Made by a program: the position numbers and the translations under genes
The notes under the pieces: model-generated
What the model was told of the DNA's origin: nothing
Seen by the model: the letters and a program-made list of their open reading frames with translations, nothing else
Databases searched by the model: none
Shown here: piece by piece, positions 26,901 to 38,887 of the stretch
How positions within the stretch are numbered: position 1 is the stretch's first letter
Layout of the letters: the number at the start of each line of letters is the position of its first letter
Origin: Onchocerca lupi
Taxonomy: Eukaryota; Nematoda; Chromadorea; Rhabditida; Onchocercidae
DNA: 64,000 nucleotides
Direction of reading: 5' to 3'
Assembly (NCBI GenBank): GCA_028564675.1
Contig: JAOVVO010000097.1
Coordinates: forward strand, 106,027-170,026

Positions 26901-29900
26901 CTTGCAACAAAGAAACAAAAAATTTTAGTTCTGAAAAATTGAAAAACGAAGGAACAGGCTTGAATTCTGGTGTAGAGCTCTTAGTTTCTTTCCGTTTTTT
27001 TTTTTTTTTGGCAGACATCAGAATCTCTGCCCTCTGTTTATCTAATGAAAAAATATTAATAATAACACAAGGGATAAATTAAATTTACAATCAAATTTGA
27101 AATTCAAAGCTTATTTTATAATATCTTTGAAATATTTTATTGAGTTTTCCGTCTAATATTTTGTAAGCTACACTGCTAACAAATGATCCGTAAAAGCCAA
27201 AGAGATGAGATGGAAGGACAGAAAATTTAATTGTACTATCGCACAATTAAATTTATGATTTTTAATTATTTTATGGTAATTATAATTTAGTTCCTGGTAA
27301 CTTATGATCACTTGATTATGAGCTCAGAAAAAACAATACAAGAATTACTTCCGGTAAACAAGAGATGAAATGAGACAGATTCACACATTCAGGTTGTATT
27401 TACATATCAGATTTAATCAAATTTGGAAATTAACTTTCTTGGTGTCACACAAACTATCTCCTGATTATGTTTCTAAATCTCATTAACAACAATTCGTCTC
27501 TAAATTTTATCGTTACAAATTAAGATAATGATAATTCTTTCCTTGATGTCCTATTGAAGAAAGCTCCATTCGTTTATTATCTGCAGATCGAAAATACGTG
27601 AAAAAGTAAATTGTTTAAAGGCAATTAATTGAAAAAATTTCTTAAAAGAATAAAAATAAAATTTCAAATTACTTTTCTTCTTCGGAACTGCAATTAAAGA
27701 GTAGATGGAAGATTTGAATTCTTCAGATCACCCGAACCCATTAGCAATTTATGAGATGCGTAGAAGGTCATTGCTTTAGTTGCCATTTGACATATCAATC
27801 ACATCACGGAGCACATCTTCACCGTTTGTTCGTTTATGAATACCGCCTTTTAATTACGAAGACTGACCTGTGCGTTAACAATCAAATTCGAAAAATGCAA
27901 TTTTCCAACTGTTTATGTGCTTTTTTCATCCCAATTACTATTAACTCTCTTTTTCTATCGTTTAAGTTTCACAACTGAGCAGAGCTATTTATGGAGTTTC
28001 CCTTTCTTTGAAGAATAACTTTTGAAAAATTATTTTTGCTGATAGTTTTTATTTAATCATTGCTAAGCTAAGTTGTGAATGCAAATATAGCAGTAGCAGC
28101 TAAGACATGCAATTCAAACTATTTGTGAATTATGGATTTCGAATTTTTAAAGTTAAGGCTTAAAATTATTGAATATCTCAAAAAATTATTTTGAAATTAT
28201 TATTAAAGTTATTTACGCAACATGATCATTTCTAACAAATAAATTTCACACGTAATATAGTTCAGCAGTTAAATACGAATTTCAGTAAAAAACACAAAAA
28301 AAAAGGAAACAGGCATACAAATAAATAAACCAGTAAACAAGTAATTATTTTACATCAGCAAATTATCTTGGGAATATCATATGTCATAAAAGTGATGATT
28401 TATTTGCTTTAGAAATCATGTGTCTAAAATTAAATCTTATGAAATCTGCAGATTTGGCTGGAAATTTGATAGTATTCAAAGCTTATGATAATTTAAAAAC
28501 TCACAAAATCTTTAAATTATGAAGAGATTTATGATGCAAAACATAACATTCATGATGAAAAATCTATTAGAAGTCCTTCTTGTGAAAAAGGCCATATTTT
28601 GTCCCCTGACATTTGAAGCATCACAGAGAATAATAATAATAACCAGCAACAGTGAGAAGAAAAGAGGGAAGGAAGTTTCAATTATGTGAAATTTAATGAG
28701 ATCGAAAGAGCAAATTTTGCATGCATCAGCTTGTTCATTCTTGCGATGACAGAGCAACGTTTTTACGCGTAATATTCAATTTCGCAGATGGAAAAAGACG
28801 AATTTGTTCAGTGCTTTTGGTGAATGGATGTTAAACAAAATCAAACAATTAAATTGCTTCATTGCTTGACATTGCCAAAATAGCATTGTTTAAGAAAGTG
28901 CAAATTCGATTTGAAGCAAACGTCATTACCTCAAATATTAAAGTAGCGTCTGATAAGAGTAGGATTACTTGAAATGAAAAATCTCGAGATGAAGAAACAC
29001 AATATAGATGAAGTGTTAATGTGATCAAATGATGGAATATTACCGATAAATGGTCGAGTTAGTCATTTCAAGAAATGAATTTAGAAGTACGATATATGAG
29101 CATAAAACCATATGTAACATCAAACTAACAATTTCATACATCCAATAGACAAACCTTTCGAATGACTATTTTCAAAAATAGCCCAGCAATAGATGAGATG
29201 ATTATGGTAGGAGGACAGAAGTAAAAATAAAATTTCAGGAACAGTAGTATTTTGATAAGAGAGAAAGGTAAAACTTGAGCTATTGGAAGAGGGAGTGAAG
29301 GAGGAAGTTTGTACTAGTGATAGTTTCAAAATGACAGAAGGGAACAGAGGAAGGAAGAATGATACGACGGAGAGGGATGGATGACATTTGCCGTCCAATG
29401 TGTGTCAGCTAAGTGTCAAAAAATGCAACCACAAATTAAGTTTGGTCTTTGTACTGCGTCACTGATGACTAGCACTCAGTGATGGTTTGAGGAATCTGTA
29501 GAAATTAAACCTATACCAATATCAATGGAACACTTTGAGAGTATACCTGAGATTAGATCGGTTCTGCCTTCTCTTAATAAATGAAATCGTTTTGCAGAAA
29601 AAGCGGGATTGTCAAATTCGTGAAGATATTTGAAATATCAACAAAAAAATGATCTATACAATTCAATAGCAATGGAATATTTTTGAAGTATGACAAACTA
29701 TACATACTCAAAATTTTCAATTTGCAGAGGCATAGATCTATTGGAGACTATGAATAGTCGACATTCCAATTAGTTAATGACTTTAGAGGCTTTGTCGATA
29801 AGAACTGCGAATTCCTCTGCGAAACATTAAATGATTGTGTCTTCACTCCAACAATATGAGAGTTCGAAATCGAAATTTGTTTATTTTCCACTTTGAAAGC

Positions 29901-32167
29901 TAAAAAAAAAAAATAAGAATCTTGTTCTTATTCGCATATTTGATATGGCATTGGTTAAATTGGAAGTCATGATGTGACAATGGAAGATTGCACAGAGATA
30001 AGTTAGGTAGTTTCGACTACACGCCGACAAATGAAGTAAAGGAAGAGACACCAGGAATTCGTCAGCATTTATGTCATAGCAACCTGAAAGATATAAATTG
30101 CGATGTGTCTTCAGTTAAATCAGACATATTAAAATCAATTCCAGGAAAGTAAGCTCTGCTTGTTGGACTGAAATGCAATGCTAGGTAACACGATAACTTT
30201 TTTCTTGCCGTAAAAGGAGAAAATGACTGGGAGAGAACTGTCTCGCAAGCAACAATGAGAACAGGATTTCTTTCTAAAACAAGCAAATACGTCAGGGATT
30301 AGCGAGATAATACTATTTGAGGAACTGACAAAATCTCACCGATATTTATATGTTCTAGATCGTAGAACAGTTGAGAGCATTATTTGTGCTGAACAACATT
30401 TCGACTAATATTTGAGTAAACAAAACTTTCGAAGTATCGAACGGAAGTTTGTGTAACAAGTTAAAGAATTGAAAATTTGGTTTTCAAATTAAAAGTGGGA
30501 TTTTCAAGGGGAATAGCGTTCTGGTCATAACTTCTAACTGTTCATTTATTTATGTATTATAAAAATTCTGCAGTGTAATAATGCTATGAGTTGCCTCTTA
30601 AAAAATAATTATTTTAAGTAACGTTTCAGATCCATTTTATTTAGCGATTGAATCGTTCTTCTGATGATCGATTCTCAATGAGGGATGATCATAGAGAAGG
30701 AGATTTCTCCCCATTATGTCACTCATTTATATTATTATTATAAAATTGACTGTGCGTTCTTTCGATCCGTTCTTTGATTGAAAAGAGTTAGTATAATTTG
30801 TTCAAATATATTTACTTTAACTAGATGAAAATCAAAACCCGCCGTGATGTTTTCAATCTTTCCTTTTTATTGTCCAGTATTGGGTAGCATTTAAATAGTT
30901 GAATATCATTACACCAGAGAAAATTACTAGTAGTTATAGCTTGAAATTGGCGCAATTTCAACTTCAACTTCCTTTACATTAGAATGCCAAGAATGCAAGA
31001 AAAAGCAAATGCAGATCGGGGCTTTAAATTTATGCGTCATTTTTTTGTGGTCCTGTTTTTAATCGGCACCTCGCAACTCGATTCTTTCTTTTTTTGCTTT
31101 TTCTTTCTATTGAACAATGTCGCTTCAATATGTCCTTTTGCGGTCAAAAATTCATTCATTCCTTGCTCGAAAAAGCTCAAAACAATAACATTTTTTGATG
31201 ATCAAAGGAAATCCATAATAGATTGAATATATTCTATTACACATTTCATCAATGAAATCACCTGGAGCAGAACGAGCAGGTCGCAGTGGAGCATTGCTTC
31301 TTTTATTTGTGAGCGAAAATGACCTTCCAGTTTTATGGCTATTTTGTATTTCAAAAAATGATTTCCTGGAAAAGTCCGAATAATGCATATATCCATCTTT
31401 TTGTTGGCTGAAGGGAAGAATTTGTTCGTCAAACTTTGTTCCCTTTTGTCATCAATGCAAAGCAATAAAAATTTTCACAAATTGGCATTAGTTTTGTAGC
31501 AATGTAACTCTTTACTATTGTAATCATAATTTTTTTCTTTATTTTAAAGTAAATTTCATTTAAAAAAACTATATTCTTTAAAAAATTGCATCTTTACCGA
31601 TTATCGATTATCGTGTTTTTTCTGCATTCCCAAGCAACATATCATGAAAGCATTTTCGAAAGATTCGGCAGCATGGAGCTGAAATAAAAGATTGATTTTT
31701 TAGCGAAAAATGTTGCATCCAGCACATGCAGGCTACACAGTATTTAGCAAAATCATGGAAACAGTTATTTTAGATTTCAGAAATACGGGAAACATAGAAA
31801 AGTGCTGACACTGAACTATTCCTAATTAATTTTCTATAAAAATAAAAAATGTAAATTCATTCCTATACAGCATTTTAAGTTCTTCACCGATTGATTTAAA
31901 ACTTTAATGTAACATCGCATGCGAATAGGCACGTGTTTTCTATGTGAATATACATATTTTTTTTACCTGTCATACCTGCGACAGGTAGAAGTAAGTGACA
32001 GACATTTTTATTTATATAGGCTCGTGTATTTCATCATTTCACAATGAGTTGTGGTACCAATAGATAGACGAGCTTTTAAATGTGTAGAGTCCGGCAGTGT
32101 TCATCTTCTCAACATCTGCGATATTAGTGTAACAGAATGGTTGACTGCTGCTGAATTTTTCATCCAA

Positions 32168-32876
32168 AATTATTCAAAAAAAAAAAATTGCTCGTATATT
32201 AGAGATGAAGATGAAGGTAATAGAATCTGTCAGTCCCAATTTTTTTTTTTTTTTTTTGATCAAAGTTTGATTATATGCAATAGTCTAATAAATTTTTAAC
32301 TTCAAATTTGAGAGAAATAGCAGCAAATCTATACAAATACTCCAGGCTCCACGAAATATTTCCGGATTCACTAAAATTTGGGCTCTTCGTGAAGTCAGTA
32401 TTATTTCACAAAACAAAGAATCGTTCCTATAAACGTGAGGAGTGTTGCATCAATATTTTGCTCTACTTTTTAATTTTCTAGTTTCTTTTTTAGATGCTAT
32501 TTTTGTCTTAAAATAGTGAAATTTTATTTTGAGTATTGAGAATTCTGAGAAGCTTTCCGCGCTTTTGCGAAGCCACTCTTTTAAACATTCAGTGTTGAAC
32601 GCTCGTTATCATGAACAAGAGGTGTACATAATAGCACAAGAACATAATAGGAAAACAAATGTGAGTTTGAATTTTCTCAGAAAAAGCAAAATTCAGTGAG
32701 ACAGGAATTTGGATTAAAGTTGATTCAGTTAAATTTTTTGGATTTCATTCTAATCTCGTAAGTTTTGTCGAATCATATTGTCAGTCTATATTTCCAATAT
32801 CAATGAAGACAAAAAGAAAAAAAATTTTTGCAACTTAATTCTATTGACGTGGATCACTGCTTACGCCAAAATCTAG
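32168..32876 (+). repeat. Left inverted arm of the foldback-like element
   Basis: This arm is about 700 bases and matches the reverse complement of 34685-35200 with scattered substitutions. Matching landmarks include GATCAAAGTTTGATTATAT, ATACTCCAGGCTCC-CGAAATATTTCC and TTCGTGAAGTCAGTATTATT, each written here as separate short motifs. It is longer than the right arm because of about 204 extra bases at roughly 32440-32643. Confidence 0.85.
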
Positions 32877-34684
32877 TCTTTCCGTTATTGCATACGTCAG
32901 CAGATTTGTCTATCAATTATTCGCCAAATACATCACATCACGCCCAATCAGCTCTTCGTTGTTGATCTGTTGTAGAAAAGAAGGGACATTCACAGAAACT
33001 TTGAATAAAGTTTTATTGCATTAATATGCTGAAGAAGTTTTGCCAAATGTTAGAAATGAAAGAATTAGTAAAAAGATCTAAGAAGAATGAGTCGAAAAAC
33101 AAATGTTTACCTTACAAAGATATTAAAGCAGCGTTACAGAAAGTCTCTAAGGATAAGTCAGATTATATACGGAAAATCTTTTTTAAAATTATTTGTTTTG
33201 AAAAGCTCATTAATAGCAATTGTACATTTCAGAAGATTGCAAAGTGAATGTGAATTTATAAGACATAACAGCAAACTATCAAATTTGCCAATGTCGTCGC
33301 CATATTTCATAATAATAACATAAACTTTGATAAATTAAAATATGGCAAGAATTTTCAACTCGAAAATTAGGTATTTCATTTTCTTTATCACCTGAATAAT
33401 GATCCATTTGAATCTGAAGAGAATATATATTTGATTGAATGTTGCAAACTATTAAAAGTTGACTTCTAATACAAAAGAAAACAGAAAATACGAAAAAAAA
33501 ATTTGCCTATGCTCAAAAATCATCGTTTCATCGTTTTTAGTGATAAACTGTTTACATATTGAATTACTGTAATAATTCTTCGATGACGTGATCGCATTAC
33601 GTGGTAAAAGAATAAGATCACCACTCGATTTTAACACATACATTTATATTCTATGAATTTTTGCAACTAAATAAAATTTTAGAAAGGAGAGAAATTAAAA
33701 TTATTATGCAAAACAATTAGAATTCTATGGTTTTTCATAATTATAGATTATACATTGGTCGGATTACATAGAAACAGCTCTTTTCACCGCTTTCATAGTT
33801 ATTATCTTATTGAATTGATCGTTGCCTTTCTAAAATTTTTAATTATATATTTTGAAGAATAATTTTCAGAATTTCACATCAGATTCCACTATTCAAGCAT
33901 CTCATTTTTCGATGAAAAATTATTCTCAAATCAACACGTTACTTTTCTATTATTTCGCAGTCATAATTTTGCCATCATATATCGCACAAGTACCAGTAGG
34001 TGAACAAGACAGAACTCTTAATATAAAAATTAAATATTCAAATTTTTCGCTCAATCAAAGATGTAATTTTTTTCTGCCAAAAGATTACTAATTTTCATTA
34101 TTGCATTCGAAATAATTAATATTTTGCGACAACTAGCATAACATCAACGTATAATAGAGAAAATTTTGTACGTCAAACTCCGAATCATCTTGGGAAAAAT
34201 CAATTTGTTAGTTTCCAAAAATGGTATTTCTGATAACCATTACTATGCTACATCAAACTGTTTCTAGAGCATACAGTAACCAAACGGGCGTAATGATAGT
34301 CAAAGATACACAATCTTTGACTAACATACACAATGATATCTATGATTTTTTTTTGATTGCAAATATCAAATTGCAGAAAAAATAATCATCAAATCTTAAG
34401 ATGAAATTTCAATTCAGGCAGAAACAAGCGATTGTTTGAAGCAGGAAAATGTCAATTGCAACTAAATTTTAAGTGGAATACTTCAGCAACAGAAACCTTA
34501 AAGCAGAAAGGTTACATTTGCGGTTAAAACTAGTGATATCGACGCAGAAGAAATTCTTATGGCAGTAAATATTGACGAAGAAAATTCAAATGTTAAATAT
34601 GCAGCAGGGAATATGATTGTCGAAACAGGCTTCGTTACATAAAAATGTTGAAGAAAAATAATTCAAATGTGACTTATGCTGACT

Positions 34685-35200
34685 TATGATTTTGGCGTAA
34701 GCAGTGATCCACGTCAATAGAATTAAGTTGCAAAATTTTTTTTTTCTTTTTGTCTTCATTGATGTTGGAAATATAGACTGACAATATGATTCGACAAAAC
34801 TTGGGAGATTAGAATGAAATCTAAAAAATTTAATTGAATCAGCTTTAATCCAAATTCCTTTCTCATTGAATTTTGCTTTTTTTGAAAAAATTCAAGCTCA
34901 CCTTGTTTTCCTATTATAAACATTTGCTCACGTGCGTTTATAGGAACGATTCTTCGTTTTGTGAAATAATACTGACTTCACGAAGAGCACAAACTCTAGT
35001 GAATCCGGAAATATTTCGAGGAGCCTGGAGTACTTGTTTAGATTTGCTGCTATTTCTCTCAAATTTGAAATTAAAAGTTTATTAGACTATTGTATATAAT
35101 CAAACTTTGATCAAAAAAAAAAAAAAAAAAAATTGGCAGATTCTATTACCTTCATCTTCATCTCCAATATACGAGCAATTTTTTTTTTTTTTTTTGAATT
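34685..35200 (-). repeat. Right inverted arm of the foldback-like element
   Basis: This arm is about 515 bases and is the inverted partner of 32168-32876. It lacks the roughly 204-base segment present in the left arm, and carries an expanded poly-A/poly-T tract at two places (35113-35132 and 35179-35196). Confidence 0.85.
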
Positions 35201-36614
35201 ATTTCAATTCATGGATATAGTATTAATTTAAATAACTAATCATCCCAGGTATACGTCATTGTTTTGCTATTACCAGACAATGGACTGGCTACATTATCAC
35301 AACTAATTGATGCAATAATTAACAAATTTTATTGCACAAATATTTACTGCATTTCTTGCTGTTTTTATAATCCAGGCTGATTTTTAATCCATATGCACAA
35401 TGAAATAATTAAGCGAAAGTTAAAATTAAACTCCAATTTTATTAGGAACTCATCTACCAAGTTGGGGGTTTCGAATTTCATTTAAACTTCATTATTAGCA
35501 TATTCAAATCTTCGTTTGACTTTCGAAAACAAACAATGTTTTATTCGTCCTATATCCTGGTACAAAGACGAAAATGGTGTTTCAATTTAAAATTATTCAG
35601 AACAAATTCGAAATTCGATACGCAGAATCGATAAGATGTTGTGAGACAGTGTTTCCATTCCATTTTAGCATTTCAAAAAATTCCAAATGCGATGGCCGAT
35701 TTAAATGCAATTATTGTGAATATATCTCATTTACCGTTGTTATTCACCTTCAATGAAGACTTTACTAAACATTGATGTCCAAGGTGTGAGACTAAGTATA
35801 TAGTGAATGAAGAAATTAAATGAGAATATAAGTAACGATTTTGCTATTCAAAATTTCTGTCATTTTCCTTAAGTGCAAAATAAAATGCAAGATATTGGCT
35901 AAAATGCAAAATAAATGGTGAGTTTGCATATTTCTGCAAATTATCACTCTTATGAACTGTGCTGCATTGAGTTGTTGGTTCCCCTAAAAGCTAATTTGAG
36001 AATGAAGATTCTTGGAATCTTAATTTATTAAAAAATTAATCGCTAATTATTTTCAGCATAAAAAGATGCCCTATTTTGTTACGGTATGAACAAAAAGATT
36101 TATTAGATTATAAGGATGTGATAAAAGAGTTGGAAGGACAAGTTGATTTTGAAGAATAAGGCACTGTATTTCAGAAATATTTTTGCAAATTTAACAGATT
36201 TCAGTACTGCAATAATAGCTTTCAATTGAACTTGAATAGATTTTTACACAATGTTCTGCTATGCATTAATATGATAAAAAGAAAATTTTAATTTTGTGTT
36301 AAACGCAAAATACAGAAAATAAAAATGAAGCTAAATACAATGTACTTTACGAAATCTTTGTTAATTATTACTCAGCATTCTTTATTAATCATTACTCAGC
36401 ATTACTAATGGAAAATCGATTACAATTTGATGTGAACTCAAAAAATTAGTGAAAAAGTTCACATTCATTGCTCTCAGATTTGAAAATATTTAAAATCAAG
36501 CGAGAAAAAAATTATATGCCGCATTTTTGATGCAGCATACTTTGTAATACTATTTTAAAGTAACTACAACAATTGATCTAACTCATTCGTCATATTTGGA
36601 AGCTGAGAATTAAA
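35201..36614. other. Non-coding spacer between foldback element and helicase remnant
   Basis: AT-rich sequence without a recognisable gene. It could include badly decayed 5' parts of the Helitron open reading frame, but no replication-initiator (HUH) motif was recognised. ATTACTCAGCATT occurs twice around 36366-36402. Confidence 0.4.
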
Positions 36615-37405
36615 TATTGTTGCCAGGAGGAACTGGTAAAACATTCCTGATTAGAATGATTTAGCAGCAATTCGATCCCAAAATGACATAGCCTTAGCTC
36701 TTGCATTGACCGGAATAGCTGCAACATTACTATATGGTGGAAGAACTGCTCATTCCGCTTTGAAATTGCTAGTGACCAAGCAATTCATTGAAACTTCCAC
36801 ATGCAACATTTCCAAAACATTCGCTATAAAAAAAGTATTGCAAAAATGAAAACTTATTGCTTGGGATGAATGTACAAGGATGCACGAAAAATCGGTCGAG
36901 GCTCTTGATCGATCATTTCAAGATTTTGTGAAAATATCAGACCATTTAGGAGCACAATAATATTGTTCGCAGGAGATTTCAGGCCAACATTACCTGTAAT
37001 TCCTCGATCGAAAGCAGCGGACGAAGTAAATGATTGCTTGAAATATTTTACTGTAGGGCGACATGTAAAAACGTTAAAATTAACTACAAATATGCGTGTC
37101 CAGCTGCAAAACGATCAATCAGCTGAGATATTCTCACATCAATTGCTGGAAATTGGAAATGGAAAGGTGGCGGTTGATTTGACTCGGGATGAATTTCACT
37201 GCCTCATAACTTTTACAGTTTAGTGATGTAAAAAAAAAATAACTGGTAACTTATTAAATCTATTCTCCTCCAACTTCTTATATATGCTTTAGCATTAAAT
37301 TATAAGAACCACGATTGGCTGAGTGAACGAGCTATTCTTTGACCAAGAACAAAGACATCCACAAACCTAGCAATATTATTCAATCTAACATTCACAGCGA
37401 CGCCC
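36615..37405 (+). pseudogene. Decayed Helitron PIF1-like helicase
   Basis: These are remnants of the PIF1-family helicase domain carried by Helitron rolling-circle transposons. Reading across frames gives a Walker A segment (LPGGTGKTFLIRMI), then ALALTGIAATLLYGGRTAHS, a Walker B-like IAWDECTRMHEKSVEALDR, then LFAGDFRPTLPVIPRS with KLTTNMRVQL, and further on NYKNHDWLSERAIL and NKDIHK. The order and spacing follow the family. It is broken by a TAG after the Walker A block, a TGA just before IAWDEC, a TAA with a frameshift before LFAGDF, and more shifts after 37220. The upstream Rep/HUH part and the element ends were not found. A remnant of a cellular PIF1 gene is less likely, because the middle motifs are of the Helitron type. 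Confidence 0.8.
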
Positions 37406-38887
37406 AACTGTAATTGGCTAAAGTTGATGAAGGGAAAGCATGAACACTGTACGATAAACATGGAAGTGTGGATTTAAACAACACCCTATCAGTTAAATCA
37501 AAAAACATCATAGCAAACACGGCCATCTCTGTTTCAAACAATAAGATGTGCAAAAATTCAATATCGTTCATCCGAATTCCTAAAAATTTTGTACTGTAAA
37601 AGAAGATCATTGACAAAATTTTTCAACAAATCAATCAAGTCCAACTTTTCCTTCTTCTGCTTTGCATATTTTAAAACTTCCATTCTTCTTATGCATAAAA
37701 TACTGGATTTAGATCATAATCCATTTCTCTCATATCTGAAACATGCAGTGGATACACCAGGCATCGAGTTCTTCTTTCAAAAATTTGTTTTCAATAAAAT
37801 CTTAAAATTAAAGTTTTCTTTGAAAAAAGCTTAGTAATCCAAAAAGCTTTTCTTGTAACTTTTAATAAAAGTAGTTTGACAAGTGTCTGGAAATATATAT
37901 AACTAGTCAACCTTATTTTCAAGCATTAATTTTAAATCTACAGGAACGACAATTTTAATGACAGAAATCAACTCAATGATTATTTCAATTAATTGAGTCT
38001 AAACTGTGCATTCCGATGGTAAGCTCTGCTCTTTAGTTAAATTAATACATTTATTCATTGACTTTTGATCTTTCTATGAATGAAAATCTTGCATAAATAC
38101 CATTTGTGATAAACGGCATAATAACAGTATAACTCTATCACCTCAAAAAGTGTTGTTTACTACGACAAAAGAATCGAAACGTCGATTGACACTGAAAAGT
38201 AGTTGAACCTCATAGGTTCATACTGTTGTTATAAAAGCATTATATAATAAAAAGGAAAAGAAGTAAATAACTGTCTTTTGTCTAATCGAGAAAAGGAATG
38301 AGGAATAAGAAACAAAAAATTCGATAGAAAACAAATAGGTATTTTAAAAACTTACGATGAACAAAATTTCATATTTGAAAAGGTGGTTAGCAAACCAAGG
38401 TAATGAAAATGCACCGGAAAAAACAACAAACAAAGGTATTGTCAATAAAATGCGTCCATTATAACTTGGATAAGATCTGCAGTAAACTTGAAAACAAACT
38501 AGAGTGAAAACAGAAAGCACAAAGTTGACTAACTAACAGTAGGAATGTTCAAGATTTAAACAGCCAAGTCCAACAAACTTCAGAATTTACAAGTTGCAAA
38601 ATGACACTAGAAAAATCCAAAAAAATCTCACAATAAAAAAAAATATAATAATTAAGATTACAAAAATTAAGTAGTTAAGAAACCACTGCAAAGAGATTTA
38701 AAGATTCATCTTCGTATCTCAAAACAAAAAAATAAAAAAAGAAGAAAAAAAAAAAAAGGAAAAAGAAAAAGAAAAAGCCATTTAATGTCTCCAATAAATT
38801 CTCTGAACCATAAAATACTGGAATATTCCTTTCTGAAACAATTTCATTCAGATTTTGACAAAAGGATTTCAGATGGTTGAGATTCTG
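37406..38887. other. Non-coding spacer downstream of EXO1
   Basis: AT-rich sequence with A-rich runs near 38728-38778. The ATTAAA seen on the minus strand near 38782-38787 is a possible variant polyadenylation signal for EXO1, about 100 bases after its stop. No gene was recognised. Confidence 0.45.

Larger units (their letters stand above)
12136..32165. other. 20 kb gene-poor region
   Basis: No exon chain with family similarity could be built here on either strand. Open frames (for example 18584-18901, 19904-20134, 20766-21098, 24933-25145 and 29120-29398) are isolated, often open on both strands at once, and encode no recognisable domain. Several overlap microsatellites. The content is AT-rich unique-looking sequence with simple repeats listed separately, and imperfect short duplications such as the roughly 40-base pair of copies around 24525-24600. 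Long introns, regulatory DNA or non-coding RNA genes could be present without being visible. Confidence 0.5.
32168..35200. mobile_element. Foldback-like element with long inverted arms
   Basis: A 3.0 kb unit is bounded by two long, nearly identical inverted arms (about 32168-32876 and 34685-35200). The outer ends on both sides start at AATTATT(C)/AATAATTC followed by a poly-A run and ATTGCTCGTATATT. The inner ends both finish near GCTTACGCCAAAATC. The about 1.8 kb between the arms (32880-34685) holds only short, unrecognised open frames (33026-33323 and 33852-34091) and no visible transposase motif. This architecture fits a foldback-type or non-autonomous DNA transposon, or else a local inverted duplication. 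Target-site duplications could not be identified with confidence, because the outer flanks are AT-rich. Confidence 0.6.

Noticed and set aside
28760..30300. Possible minus-strand exons around 29120-29398 and 30074-30286
   Set aside because: The frames are low-complexity or unrecognised, and no consistent phase-matched chain could be assembled.
33026..33323. Two overlapping open frames inside the foldback-like element as a possible transposase
   Set aside because: They are short and Lys/Ile/Phe-rich, and no catalytic DDE/D pattern or other transposase motif was found.
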